A stretch of 64,000 bases of DNA from Shewanella algicola (GTDB lineage: Bacteria > Pseudomonadota > Gammaproteobacteria > Enterobacterales > Shewanellaceae). Below the pieces are notes generated by a model that did no database searches, was not told the origin of the DNA, and saw only the letters and a list, made by a program, of their open reading frames with translations. Location of the stretch: assembly GCF_014648035.1 (NCBI RefSeq), contig NZ_BMQI01000018.1, positions 1-64,000 on the forward strand. Reading direction: 5' to 3'. Each line of letters starts with the position of its first letter. The first letter of the stretch is position 1. A program made the position numbers and the translations under genes. Positions 10,061 to 18,960 of this stretch are shown here, piece after piece.

Positions 10061-10558
10061 TTAGGTGACACTCTCTTTGGCGTAACGTTTTATTGCTTCG
10101 GCTAATGCATTGAGGCCATTGGTTCGTGACGGACTTAACTGACCACTGAGGCCTAATGTATCGAAGTACTGCTTCACCTCAAATTGACTGATTTGTTCCG
10201 TGGTTTTGCCCTGGGTTGCCACAAGTAAAATGGCGATTAATCCTTTGACTATCCGCGCATCGCTGTCAGCGAGGTAAAAGTGTTGGCCGTTGTGTTGATG
10301 ATGATATAACCAGGCTTGGCTTTCACAACCTTTTACCTGAGCATCAGCTTGCTTGAACTCATCGGCTAATGTGGGTAATTGTTTACCGAGTAGCATGATG
10401 TGACGATATTTGTCTTGCCAGTTTTTAGCTTGCTCTATCAGGGTGACTGCCGTTGATAGCTCAGCAGGTAACGAGATAAATAACTGACTTTCTGGTGTAT
10501 TAGTTGCACTGATTTGGGTCATTAACTGTGTTGTCTCATAAAGCGTGTAAGTTGCCAA
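10061..10558 (-). CDS. csdE: SufE/CsdE-family sulfur acceptor
   Basis: CsdE accepts persulfide sulfur from the cysteine desulfurase CsdA and passes it on. The acceptor cysteine lies in VKGCESQAWL, the family signature, and the HFYLADSDARIVKGLIA segment also matches SufE proteins. The start is uncertain: the frame can begin with TTG at 10558, two bases after the csdA stop, or with ATG at 10522. Neither has a convincing ribosome-binding site, but the TTG start gives the usual coupling to csdA. The extent is 165 aa from TTG. Pairing with csdA rather than a suf operon supports CsdE over SufE. Confidence 0.9.
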   Translation of the reverse strand: MATYTLYETTQLMTQISATNTPESQLFISLPAELSTAVTLIEQAKNWQDKYRHIMLLGKQLPTLADEFKQADAQVKGCESQAWLYHHQHNGQHFYLADSDARIVKGLIAILLVATQGKTTEQISQFEVKQYFDTLGLSGQLSPSRTNGLNALAEAIKRYAKESVT

Positions 10559-10559
10559 G

Positions 10560-11819
10560 TTATAACAATAACTCTTTTACCGTAATTAACGCATGAATAA
10601 ATTGATCAATATCTTGCTTATTAGTATAGATGCCAATTGAAGCACGGCAGCAGCCGGCTAAATTAAGATCGCTCATCAGTGGCATGGCACAATGATGGCC
10701 GCAGCGAACGGCAACTGCTTGTTGGTCTAGTAATATACCAACATCTTGGTGATGCTCATTAGCTACGTTAAACGCCACAGAGCCAATATTACTCTGCAGT
10801 GGATTATCTGCAATACCGTACAGAGTTATGTCACCCAAACTAAGCAGCTGCTGTTGTAAATAAGCCATTAACTGTTGCTCGTGGGCTGCTATTTCTTGGC
10901 GCGGTAGGCCCTGTAAAAATGTGATTGCAGCACCTAAGCCTATGACTTCGGCAATGGCGGGTGTGCCCGCTTCAAGCCTGTTTGGCAACTCACCATATTC
11001 AGTACGATCAAAGCTAACGGTTTTGATCATCTCGCCGCCAGTGAGCATGGGTGTTAATGCATCTAGTTGTTCAAAGCGACCATATAAAATACCTACACCA
11101 GTAGGGCCATACATTTTGTGACCTGAAAACACATAAAAGTCGCAATCTATGTGTTGTACATCAATATCAAGGTGAGCAATAGCTTGGGCGCCATCAACTA
11201 AAGTTAATGCCCCGGCATTTTTTGCCTTGGCTATTAAGTCGTTAATGGGGTTTACAGTGCCTAACGCATTAGACACGTGGCATAAGGCAACGAGCTTTGG
11301 TTTGCTTTGCAGTAATTGCTCATATGCAGTGATATCAAGCTGCGCATTGGCTGTTAATGAGATAGGTTTAATGATGGCGCCAGTGCGTTTAGCAAGTTCT
11401 TGCCAAGGTACAATATTGGCGTGATGGGCTGCTGTATCAATTAAAATAATATCATTGGCTTGTAGCTGCGCAGTTAAGCCGTATGCCACCATATTGATTG
11501 CTTCAGTCGTGCCGTGAGTAAAGATAATTTCTTGCGGCTTTGCGGCATTAATAAAGTGGCCAACCTGGTGCCTTACCGCTTCATATTGACTGGTGGCCCG
11601 AGCCGATAACTGGTGCGCGGCACGATGAACATTGGCATTGTTGAGCTGATAATACTCATTCATTGCATCAATCACAGCCTGAGGTTTTTGACTGGTTGCG
11701 GCGGTGTCTAAATAACATAAAGGATGATCGCCTAGGGTCTGTTTGAGTGCCGGAAATTGATCGCGAATGGCTGGGTGATCAAATGGCGCTTGCGACGGCA
11801 ATGGGGATATCGACTTCAT
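10560..11819 (-). CDS. csdA: Cysteine desulfurase, SufS/CsdA class II
   Basis: This PLP enzyme removes sulfur from cysteine, leaving alanine and an enzyme persulfide. The PLP lysine is in VFSGHKMYGPTGVG, HHANIVPW holds the cofactor-stacking histidine, and the catalytic cysteine is in AVRCGHHCAMP. The start at ATG 11819 (419 aa) is chosen because an upstream in-frame start at 11852 lies inside the terminator hairpin of the preceding gene and would add MPFILIKYPIF, which is not part of the family. No strong ribosome-binding site is visible. It overlaps or abuts csdE, its sulfur acceptor partner. Confidence 0.93.
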   Translation of the reverse strand: MKSISPLPSQAPFDHPAIRDQFPALKQTLGDHPLCYLDTAATSQKPQAVIDAMNEYYQLNNANVHRAAHQLSARATSQYEAVRHQVGHFINAAKPQEIIFTHGTTEAINMVAYGLTAQLQANDIILIDTAAHHANIVPWQELAKRTGAIIKPISLTANAQLDITAYEQLLQSKPKLVALCHVSNALGTVNPINDLIAKAKNAGALTLVDGAQAIAHLDIDVQHIDCDFYVFSGHKMYGPTGVGILYGRFEQLDALTPMLTGGEMIKTVSFDRTEYGELPNRLEAGTPAIAEVIGLGAAITFLQGLPRQEIAAHEQQLMAYLQQQLLSLGDITLYGIADNPLQSNIGSVAFNVANEHHQDVGILLDQQAVAVRCGHHCAMPLMSDLNLAGCCRASIGIYTNKQDIDQFIHALITVKELLL

Positions 11820-11839
11820 GAATATGGGGTACTTTATCA

Positions 11840-11878
11840 AAATAAAAGGCATCAAGATCTTCAGTGATCTTGATGCCT
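11840..11878 (-). terminator. Terminator of the tas-like gene, abutting csdA
   Basis: A perfect 13-bp inverted repeat (AGGCATCAAGATC, six-base loop) is followed on the minus strand by TTTTATTT. It lies just after the aldo-keto reductase and only about 20 bases before the csdA start codon, so csdA transcription by read-through would pass this hairpin. Confidence 0.85.
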
Positions 11879-11918
11879 AATGCAAGGTTTTGTCGGCAAT
11901 TAGCTTAATGCCGCGAGT

Positions 11919-12959
11919 TTACGGACAAGGAAAACGATACAGTGTTGATAGTTCATTAATCCTAACCATCAACTCAGTCGACAAAGTCACTTTATGGCTG
12001 TCGATATTTTGCTTGAGCTGGTGCAGACCTGTTGCGCCGATAATGTTAGAGGCCACAAATTTGCGACTATTAACAAATGCTAAGGCCATTTCTGTAGGGG
12101 TTAAGTTAAACTCGCGCGCCAGGTCGATATAGGCCTGAGTCGCCTGTAATGCAACTGGTGTGCTGTTGTAACGAGCAAAACGCTTGTATACCGTTAAGCG
12201 TGCGCCTTCCGGCCATTGATCATTTTCATATTTACCCGTCAACATACCAAATGCCAGTGGCGAATAAGCCAGTAATGGTACGTCTTCGCGGTGACTGATT
12301 TCAGACATGGCAATCTCGTAACTGCGATTGAGCAAATTATAGGGATTTTGCACACTCACAATTCGCGGTAAATCGTGTTTTTCAGCCAGCTTGAGGTATT
12401 TCATAAAGCCCCAAGGGGTTTCGTTCGAAATACCGATATAGCGAACTTTACCTTGTTTAATCACTTCAGCGAGGGCTTCAAGGGTGTCTAAAATAGGTGT
12501 GTAATGTTCGTCTTCATCGTGCTCATACATCATCTCGCCAAAGAAATTAGTATTTCGGTCTGGCCAATGCACCTGGTATAAATCGATAGTGTCGATTTGC
12601 AAGCGGCTTAGCGAGTCATCTACGGCTTGATGCACATTGCGCCAGTCCAGGGCCATATTGTCGCGAATATAGTCACCTTTAATGCCTGGGGCGGCAATTT
12701 TGCTGGCGATAACGAGTTCGTCACGATTACCCTGGGCTTTTAGGTAGCGACCTAAAATACGTTCGGTTTCACCCTGGGTGCTGGCTTGAGGTGGCACAGG
12801 ATACATTTCGGCGGTATCAATAAAGTTAACGCCCTGGCCAATGGCATAGTCAAGTTGAGCGAAAGCTTGTGCTTGGGTATTTTGTTCACCCCAAGTCATT
12901 GTCCCGAGGCAAATTTTACTGACCTCAAGGGTTGAATGTCCAATACGTTGATATTCCAT
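11919..12959 (-). CDS. tas: Aldo-keto reductase, Tas-like
   Basis: Members of this family reduce carbonyls with NADPH in a TIM barrel. The sequence follows E. coli Tas closely: LEVSKICLGTMTWGEQN, the expanded FIDTAEMYPVPPQ stretch, and DTIDLYQVHWPDRNTNFFG. The tetrad residues Asp, Tyr, Lys and His are visible in FIDTAEMY, IASKIAA and YQVHWPD. ATG 12959 has AGGAGGAAG directly upstream, an unusually strong ribosome-binding site, so the 17-residue extension to 13010 is rejected. The length of 346 aa is normal. Physiological substrate unknown. Confidence 0.92.
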   Translation of the reverse strand: MEYQRIGHSTLEVSKICLGTMTWGEQNTQAQAFAQLDYAIGQGVNFIDTAEMYPVPPQASTQGETERILGRYLKAQGNRDELVIASKIAAPGIKGDYIRDNMALDWRNVHQAVDDSLSRLQIDTIDLYQVHWPDRNTNFFGEMMYEHDEDEHYTPILDTLEALAEVIKQGKVRYIGISNETPWGFMKYLKLAEKHDLPRIVSVQNPYNLLNRSYEIAMSEISHREDVPLLAYSPLAFGMLTGKYENDQWPEGARLTVYKRFARYNSTPVALQATQAYIDLAREFNLTPTEMALAFVNSRKFVASNIIGATGLHQLKQNIDSHKVTLSTELMVRINELSTLYRFPCP

Positions 12960-13102
12960 TATCTTCCTCCTATGGAATGTACTTAATTTGAGGCTACCAA
13001 GCTTTTGCATCCTTGCAAAGCGCTATCAAACTGTTAGGAGAAGACTGCTTAAAAAATGCTCTAAAGCAACGCGTGCGGGAGATTAATGGAATGCTTTTTA
13101 AG

Positions 13103-13615
13103 CTATAAGTCCATTATCATGGCGATTTCGCAGGCATCGTGACCGGTTTCACCTAAATGCTGACAGTGGTTAAAGCCCAGTTTTTCGTAGAGCGCTAAGG
13201 CTTCAACTAACACTGCTGTGGTTTCTAAATACATCGATTGATATTGCTGGTTTTTAGCAAATGCAATGCATTGTTGGGTGAGTTTTTTGGCCATGCCCTG
13301 ACCACGGATGGTGCGGTTAAAATACATCTTTTGCAGTTCGCACACACCGATATTCCCCGCAAGGGCTGCAACGCCAGCGCCGCCAACGACTTTACCTTGG
13401 TATTCAATCACCCAATATTGTGAGCCTTGTGCTTGATACACCTCACTTAAGCAGTCTAGGGTTTTATCTGCCACGCTAAAGCCTTTGTCTGGGGTTAGGC
13501 CGTATTCTGCCGACACTTCACGGATAACAGCAGCTATCGCGGCATCATCTTGTGCTGTGAGTGGACGGATTATGGCATCGACGCTGTGGCTTAAAGTGCT
13601 AGAGTGTTGAGTCAT
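13103..13615 (-). CDS. GNAT-family N-acetyltransferase
   Basis: GNAT enzymes transfer an acetyl group from acetyl-CoA to an amine. The acetyl-CoA pyrophosphate loop is visible as RTIRGQGMAKKLTQQ in motif A (consensus Q/R-x-x-G-x-G/A), after strand VGGAGVAAL, and motif B follows as ALYEKLGFNHC. The 170-aa length from ATG 13615 is typical; this start overlaps the 3' end of the yjjX-like gene by 17 bases, suggesting translational coupling. The acceptor substrate cannot be inferred. Confidence 0.85.
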   Translation of the reverse strand: MTQHSSTLSHSVDAIIRPLTAQDDAAIAAVIREVSAEYGLTPDKGFSVADKTLDCLSEVYQAQGSQYWVIEYQGKVVGGAGVAALAGNIGVCELQKMYFNRTIRGQGMAKKLTQQCIAFAKNQQYQSMYLETTAVLVEALALYEKLGFNHCQHLGETGHDACEIAMIMDL

Positions 13616-14171
13616 TAAATAATTCCGCATTAATAAAGGGAGTCATGGCCAGTAACAGCGCCTGAGTATAAATGCTTTCTCGAGTGGCTAAACCTTGGGT
13701 CAGCAAGCCAATCGCGCCGCCTTTTTGTTTAATATTTTGGGTGCTAAACATTCGGTCCATCACATGGCCGAGTTCTTCGCCAGCGGCTAGAGCATCATAT
13801 ACGGTCGGCGGTAAGGGTAAGTTGGCGCTACGGCCGACCGATAAAGTGTCATTACTAATAATCGCCATATAAGCAAACGTGGCAGGGCCATGATCGAATT
13901 GGTCAACGCCGCCTTCCATTGCCACATAAAAGTCTGCAACTTGTGCCTGTTGTTGACAATAACGAGCACGATTAATGGCGCCTAGTTTAGTTTCGGCTTC
14001 GGTCATCGGTTGTTCTGCCACTTGCGAGGGAGCATGCATACCTTGGCAGCGCACAGTGCTATTAGGGTAATACTGCGCAATGGCGTTTTTAGCAGCATTA
14101 ATTTTTACCGGATTGTTAGAGCCGACAATAATATCGATGCAGTGAAGGTTATCGTGTTGAGTTGTTGTCAT
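13599..14171 (-). CDS. yjjX: Inosine/xanthosine triphosphatase
   Basis: YjjX hydrolyses the non-canonical purine nucleotides ITP and XTP, keeping deaminated bases out of RNA and DNA. The N-terminal GSNNPVKINAAKNAI (substrate loop), the EAETKLGAINRA segment and the VAMEGGVDQF strand match the family, as does the GAIGLLTQG turn near the C-terminus. The 190-aa length is slightly above the E. coli protein. A 14-bp tandem repeat lies just upstream. It overlaps the following GNAT gene. Confidence 0.92.
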   Translation of the reverse strand: MTTTQHDNLHCIDIIVGSNNPVKINAAKNAIAQYYPNSTVRCQGMHAPSQVAEQPMTEAETKLGAINRARYCQQQAQVADFYVAMEGGVDQFDHGPATFAYMAIISNDTLSVGRSANLPLPPTVYDALAAGEELGHVMDRMFSTQNIKQKGGAIGLLTQGLATRESIYTQALLLAMTPFINAELFNDSTL

Positions 14172-14178
14172 AAGTTGT

Positions 14179-14213
14179 CGTTATTCGTTATTCAATATTC
14201 GTTATTCAATATT
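14179..14213 (+). repeat. Short tandem repeat upstream of yjjX
   Basis: CGTTATTCAATATT occurs twice back to back (14186-14199, 14200-14213), preceded by a seven-base partial copy. It continues into a 14-bp palindrome ATTCAATATTGAAT at 14204-14217. It may be regulatory or simply slippage-prone AT-rich DNA. The rest of the 280-bp gap up to the DUF4097 gene shows nothing further that I can name. Confidence 0.7.
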
Positions 14214-14452
14214 GAATTTATCGGTTAGTGATATTCACCACTTTGTGCTGTTTTAGGTGATGTTTTAATTTTTTAGCTCACATAATATTTTTACATAATC
14301 ATTATAAACAGCTATAAAACAATGTCTTACGATTTTGGTATGAAATCTGCTTAGTGATAGCTATCAGGTGAAGATATGTATTAGTCAGTTTGCGACTAAG
14401 CTTACGTATCAGCCTATTCTATTTCGAACCTCTTTTAAAAGGAATTTAACCT

Positions 14453-15256
14453 ATGTCTATTCGTATTGCGACCATTAGCCTAACTGTAGGTTTAGTATTA
14501 GGTGCGACAATTTTTGGCGCGTCATACACTGAAGCTGAATCGATATTCTCGTTAACAGATTCTGCCGACGTGAATGCGGAGCTAACACATACTCAACAAA
14601 AAATGACCTTAGACAGTCAATCACTAAACCAATTAGTGGCTAATACTGGCGCGGGTAAATTAACCGTTAAAGGGGTAGAGGGGCAAACACATATTGAAGT
14701 CACGGCCGATATTTATACCGATAAAGACAGTGAAGATGTTGAGATTGAATTAACCTTAAACAAACAAGGCGACAATGCCAAGTTTGTGGCCGATATTGAG
14801 TCTGATGGTTTTATGGAGCAATCGCCTTTTATCGATGTGTTAATTACTGTACCAGCGGCTCTAGCGCTAGATATTACCGACGGTTCTGGTTCGATTAAGA
14901 TATCTGATGTAGCGGCCGCCATTACACTCAAAGATGGCTCTGGTAGCATTGTGATGGACCATGTTGGCGCGGTGAAGTTAGCTGATGGATCAGGTTCGAT
15001 TAACATGAAAGATGTCAATGGTGATGTGACTTTGCAAGATGGCTCAGGTTCTATCAACATTTCACAAGTGACCGGTGATATTGAGGTGAGCGATGGTTCG
15101 GGCTCGATTAATATCGACCAAGTTAACGGTAAAGTCACCATTAGTGATGGTTCTGGTGGCATTAATGTCAGCAATACTAAAGGGCTTGAGATTGTCAGCG
15201 CAGGCTCGGGTGGCGTGAATCATCAGGATATCGATGGCCCTGTAATCGTTAATTAA
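14453..15256 (+). CDS. Exported DUF4097-like beta-repeat protein
   Basis: Residues 1 to about 25 form a signal peptide (hydrophobic core LTVGLVLGATIFGAS). The C-terminal half, residues 143-267, is seven tandem copies of an 18-residue unit (the second copy one residue shorter) beginning DGSGSI and continuing with an alternating hydrophobic strand such as NISQVTGDIEVS; the last two copies drift to DGSGGI and AGSGGV. This pattern is that of DUF4097/adhesin-like right-handed beta-helix proteins. Copies of the codons differ, so the array is not a recent expansion. GGAATT precedes the ATG. The role is unknown; an envelope or surface location is inferred. Confidence 0.88.
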   Translation: MSIRIATISLTVGLVLGATIFGASYTEAESIFSLTDSADVNAELTHTQQKMTLDSQSLNQLVANTGAGKLTVKGVEGQTHIEVTADIYTDKDSEDVEIELTLNKQGDNAKFVADIESDGFMEQSPFIDVLITVPAALALDITDGSGSIKISDVAAAITLKDGSGSIVMDHVGAVKLADGSGSINMKDVNGDVTLQDGSGSINISQVTGDIEVSDGSGSINIDQVNGKVTISDGSGGINVSNTKGLEIVSAGSGGVNHQDIDGPVIVN

Positions 15257-15275
15257 TCTTTTATCCCTCATCTAC

Positions 15276-15308
15276 AACAAAACCTGCCTATCTTGCAGGT
15301 TTTGTTTT
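15276..15308. terminator. Intrinsic terminator after the DUF4097 gene
   Basis: AACAAAACCTGC pairs perfectly with GCAGGTTTTGTT around a seven-base loop, followed by TT and an AT-rich stretch. It lies 19 bases after the stop codon. Confidence 0.85.
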
Positions 15309-15364
15309 AAAGCCTAAATTAATCGTGGCATGATGCGATATTGATTTAGCAAGGATAAACCACA

Positions 15365-16153
15365 ATGGCAAAAAAGTATTATGTAGTTTGGGCAGGGCGT
15401 GAAACGGGTATTTTTACCAGCTGGGATGTGACTAAACGATCCGTTGATAAGTTTCCGCAAGCTAAATACAAATCATTTGCCACTGAAGCTGAAGCAAAAG
15501 CCGCTTTTGCCAAGTCGCCGCACAGCAGTATTGGCAAGGCTTCCGCTAAAGCATCGGGCACAAAAACGACAAGCACTAAGACGAAAGTGAGCAGCAGTAC
15601 TGCAACCGAGGCGTCTAACAATGCGGTACTGTCGCAGTTTGATGTAGTGATTTACACCGATGGCGGTTGCGAGCCCAATCCGGGTAAAGCGGGTTCAGGG
15701 ATTGCGGTATATCGTCAAGCTCAACTTGCCGAGTTATGGTATGGCTTATTTAACCCTAATGGCACCAACAATACCGCTGAGCTTAATGCGTTACATCAAG
15801 CCTTATTGATGGCTAAAACGGCATTAGATGCCGGACATAGCGTGCAGATTATGAGTGACTCGCAATATTCAATTAAGTGTATTAGCGAGTGGGCTTACGG
15901 TTGGAAATCAAAAGGCTGGACCCGCAAAGGGGGGGAAATCGCTAACCTAGACATTATTAAACAAGCGCATGAACTTTATGATGCGATAAAAGATAAACTC
16001 ACCATTCAGCATGTTGCTGCTCATATCGGCATTGAAGGTAATGAACTCGCCGACAGAATGTCAATCTATGCCATTGATCAACAGCACAGCACTTTTAGTC
16101 AATTTAAGCCACCATTGGACATCGGTAAAATATTAGCATTACGCACAGGCTAA
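15365..16153 (+). CDS. Ribonuclease HI with N-terminal hybrid-binding domain
   Basis: RNase H1 cuts the RNA strand of RNA-DNA hybrids. Residues 1-47 are the hybrid-binding (viroplasmin-like) domain: KKYYVVWAGRETGIF, SWDVTKRSVDKFPQAKYKSF. A linker of about 45 residues, rich in Ala, Ser, Thr and Lys, joins it to the catalytic domain, whose acidic residues are all visible: Asp in YTDGGCEPNPG, Glu in NNTAELNAL, Asp in IMSDSQYS, and His/Asp in HIGIEGNELAD. The layout is that of eukaryotic and some bacterial RNase H1, not the short E. coli RnhA, so this may be a second RNase HI in the genome. Confidence 0.93.
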   Translation: MAKKYYVVWAGRETGIFTSWDVTKRSVDKFPQAKYKSFATEAEAKAAFAKSPHSSIGKASAKASGTKTTSTKTKVSSSTATEASNNAVLSQFDVVIYTDGGCEPNPGKAGSGIAVYRQAQLAELWYGLFNPNGTNNTAELNALHQALLMAKTALDAGHSVQIMSDSQYSIKCISEWAYGWKSKGWTRKGGEIANLDIIKQAHELYDAIKDKLTIQHVAAHIGIEGNELADRMSIYAIDQQHSTFSQFKPPLDIGKILALRTG

Positions 16154-16171
16154 TGACTGATCTTTACCGAT

Positions 16172-16198
16172 AAAAAAGCCGGATTACTCCGGCTTTTG
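16172..16198. terminator. Bidirectional terminator, RNase H and aminopeptidase
   Basis: AAAAGCCGG pairs with CCGGCTTTT around ATTACT, with flanking A- and T-runs, between the convergent RNase HI and M1 aminopeptidase genes. Confidence 0.88.
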
Positions 16199-16216
16199 CA
16201 TTTCACAACACCATTG

Positions 16217-18883
16217 TTAGTAGTTCAGCTTTTGCTTAATGCTGACACAACGTTGTTCTTGTTGGCGAGTTTCTAACAGGGCGCGTCTGGCCAGTTTTGA
16301 TAAACCGGTTTCGCTATTTAACACCTGACTGATGGCGTCGATATTGGCTGCGCTGCAATCGGTAGGGATTAATTGCGAAGCAAAGCTGCGCATAAACACC
16401 GGCCCTTTATCGTCCATGAGTTGCAAGTTTTCAAAGCGTTGCTCGGCGGTTGCTGCGCTAAGTAATTTTTGTTCTGCAGGGTAGAGGTTGTTTATCGCCA
16501 CACGAATTTTTGAAAATGCCATGCTGTCGTTATGTTCAATGGTATTTAGCCATTGGCGTTTAAGTGCTGATTCTGGACGGATAACTTCAGCCGCGATAGC
16601 GGCTTTTTCACCAGAGTCAGATTGATCAAGATGCTTTTCTTTAACCAATAATGCATGTGCATCGCCGTAGTCATAACGGTTTAGTTGACGGATCATGTTC
16701 CAGCGCAGGTCTTGATCTATGGTTAACCCTTTAATATGGCTTTTGCTTTGCAGTAACGACTGAATATGTTCAAGCGCATCACCATGGCTTGATAAGCTAA
16801 TGTAGGCATCGAACCAACGACGTTGGAAATCTCGGTTACGGTAGCTTTCCATGCTCATGCGTAGGCTCATTTGGCTTAATGCTTTTGATATTTTGCTGTT
16901 ATAACTGGCATGAGTTGGTGCCATTAAGTCGAGGTAGTTTTTGGCTCGCTGCAAGTTATTAAGTACTTGGCCTAAAATGGTGTAGTCTTTTTCCTGCGGC
17001 GCATTGATTAAGGCAATATTTAAGAACTGCTCTAACGACGCGTTACCATCAACCACACTGTCCCACATACTTTGCCACAACATAGAGCGCAATAATGGGT
17101 CGCTCACGTGGCTGAGTTGCTGTTTGGCCGTATCGAATGACTTTTGGTCTAATTCAACTTTCACAAATCCCCAATCATCATAGTTTGGATACACTAAATC
17201 AGGACAGATCTCGCCAACCAGTTGGTTCACTTCGGTATAAGCGCCTTTGTAGGTAACAGCAATTGCTTGCAGCTTATCGAGCCCGTGTCGTTGATGGTCG
17301 AATAAGCCTATTTTCACACGCTGTTCACGCAGTGTTGGGTGTTGGCTATCTTCAGCGGTTTGCACTAATGCAAAAGAGTCGATTTGGTTACCCTGGCAAG
17401 TGTATTGTGCCTTAATGGTATTGACGCCAGCGGCATATAACCATTCTTGAGTCCATTGTGACAAATCACGGCCACTGGCTTTGGCTAAACTATCAATAAA
17501 ATCATCGAGCTCGGCATTTTGATAGCTGTATTGTGTTAAATATTGGCTAACACCACGACGAAAAGTTTCTTCACCTAACAGATGGCGCAGTTGTTTAATG
17601 GTTGATGCCCCTTTTTGATAGGTGATGGCGTCAATATTATCAAATGCATTTTGGCTGGTGGCTACCGGCACTTCAATAGGGTGAGTGGTGACTAAACTGT
17701 CTTGATGATAAGCAGCTTGCTTACCAGAGGCGTAGAAGGTGCGCCAGGCATGGCTAAACTCAGTGGCTTCGCTGGTGGCCAATGTCCCCATAAATGAGGC
17801 AAAGCTTTCGTTTAACCATAAGCCGTTCCACCATTTCATAGTGACTAAATCACCAAACCATTGGTGAGCCATTTCATGCATGATAACGCCGGCTAAACGC
17901 TGTTTTTGCTCGGCGGTCATTTTGGCATTAAATAAGAAGCGATCTTCTGAAAAAGTAATCGCAGCGGCGTTTTCCATGGCGCCGTATAAAAAGTCTGGCA
18001 CTAACACCTGGTCGTACTTTTTAAATGGGTAATCAATCCCAAAGTAGCGGTCGAAAAAGTCTAAACCTTGCTTGGTATAGGTAAACCAATCTTGTGGTGT
18101 CACTTGCTCGGCAACCGATTGGCGCGAGAATAAGCGCATCGGATAGCGGCCTGAATTGTCTTCCCAGACTTTATAGGGGCCAGCATGCATCGAGAAGTTA
18201 TAAGGGCTTAATTTTGGCGTAGTAGGGAAGGTCCACAGGTTAGTTTCGCCTTGGTCTACCACGTTAGTTTCACGCATCGCGCTGATTACTTGCCAGTCTT
18301 TGGGGGCGTGAACATTAATCTGGTAGGTGGCTTTTAAGTCGGGTTGATCAAACACGGCGAACATTTGCTGCGCGGCAGCAGGCTCAAAATGCGAGTACAA
18401 GTAAACTTTATTGTCTACTGGGTCAACAAAGCGATGTAAGCCTTCACCGTTAGTACTGTGTTCGCGGGTAAACTCAACTGTAATGGTGTTGCTTCCACTC
18501 GCTAATAGGCTTTGGTTAATTACGATATATGCGTCGTTGTAGTTAGGATAAACCTTGGTACCGTTAATGATAAATTGTTTAATATTGGCTTTGTTTAAGT
18601 CAAGTGTCAGTGATTTAGGCACACTGCTAAGGTCAAAGTTGACGGTCGACTTGGCACTGAATTGACTATTTTCACTTAAAAAGAAAGTAAGATCGTATTG
18701 TACATTTGATACTACATTAGCGCGTGCTTGTGCTTGCTGTTGGCTAATGTAAGCCGACCCATCACGTTGTAACGTTGAGGTTGATACTGAGCTACTGCAA
18801 CTTATGACGCTGGCACAACATAATGCAACAAAACTGGTTTTGATAACCTGTGGACTAAACAATTCAGTAGATAACAATTTCAC
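16217..18883 (-). CDS. M1-family aminopeptidase, probable lipoprotein
   Basis: The zinc signature HEMAHQWFGDL plus the downstream NESFA glutamate and the exopeptidase motif GAMENAAAITF identify an M1 gluzincin, which removes N-terminal amino acids from peptides. The N-terminus has a hydrophobic segment ending VISC at Cys29, a plausible lipobox, so it is probably a membrane-tethered periplasmic enzyme unlike cytoplasmic PepN. The order is N-terminal beta domain, catalytic domain (about 250-480), then ERAP1-like helical C-terminus. The 888-aa length fits. It lies 78 bases downstream of the lpoB gene, but a terminator separates them. Confidence 0.92.
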   Translation of the reverse strand: MKLLSTELFSPQVIKTSFVALCCASVISCSSSVSTSTLQRDGSAYISQQQAQARANVVSNVQYDLTFFLSENSQFSAKSTVNFDLSSVPKSLTLDLNKANIKQFIINGTKVYPNYNDAYIVINQSLLASGSNTITVEFTREHSTNGEGLHRFVDPVDNKVYLYSHFEPAAAQQMFAVFDQPDLKATYQINVHAPKDWQVISAMRETNVVDQGETNLWTFPTTPKLSPYNFSMHAGPYKVWEDNSGRYPMRLFSRQSVAEQVTPQDWFTYTKQGLDFFDRYFGIDYPFKKYDQVLVPDFLYGAMENAAAITFSEDRFLFNAKMTAEQKQRLAGVIMHEMAHQWFGDLVTMKWWNGLWLNESFASFMGTLATSEATEFSHAWRTFYASGKQAAYHQDSLVTTHPIEVPVATSQNAFDNIDAITYQKGASTIKQLRHLLGEETFRRGVSQYLTQYSYQNAELDDFIDSLAKASGRDLSQWTQEWLYAAGVNTIKAQYTCQGNQIDSFALVQTAEDSQHPTLREQRVKIGLFDHQRHGLDKLQAIAVTYKGAYTEVNQLVGEICPDLVYPNYDDWGFVKVELDQKSFDTAKQQLSHVSDPLLRSMLWQSMWDSVVDGNASLEQFLNIALINAPQEKDYTILGQVLNNLQRAKNYLDLMAPTHASYNSKISKALSQMSLRMSMESYRNRDFQRRWFDAYISLSSHGDALEHIQSLLQSKSHIKGLTIDQDLRWNMIRQLNRYDYGDAHALLVKEKHLDQSDSGEKAAIAAEVIRPESALKRQWLNTIEHNDSMAFSKIRVAINNLYPAEQKLLSAATAEQRFENLQLMDDKGPVFMRSFASQLIPTDCSAANIDAISQVLNSETGLSKLARRALLETRQQEQRCVSIKQKLNY

Positions 18884-18914
18884 GTTAGTGTTCCTAACTT
18901 ATTATTGGGTGTAT

Positions 18915-18942
18915 GAAAAAGCCGACATCAATGTCGGCTTTA
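18915..18942 (-). terminator. Terminator of the lpoB operon
   Basis: AAAGCCGACAT pairs with ATGTCGGCTTT around a two-base loop; on the minus strand it is followed by TTTTTC. It separates lpoB from the M1 aminopeptidase. Confidence 0.82.
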
Positions 18943-18960
18943 TTACTATATGCTTGCGTA

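Noticed and set aside
14713-15174. Antisense frame of 153 aa over the DUF4097 repeats
   Set aside because: It is a mirror of the repeat array (regular PEPS-type peptides) with no ribosome-binding site; the plus-strand gene has a signal peptide and ribosome-binding site.
14879-15256. Regular 54-bp array that could be taken for a CRISPR or satellite
   Set aside because: The units have no fixed spacer pattern and translate in one frame as protein repeats; the bases vary at codon third positions.
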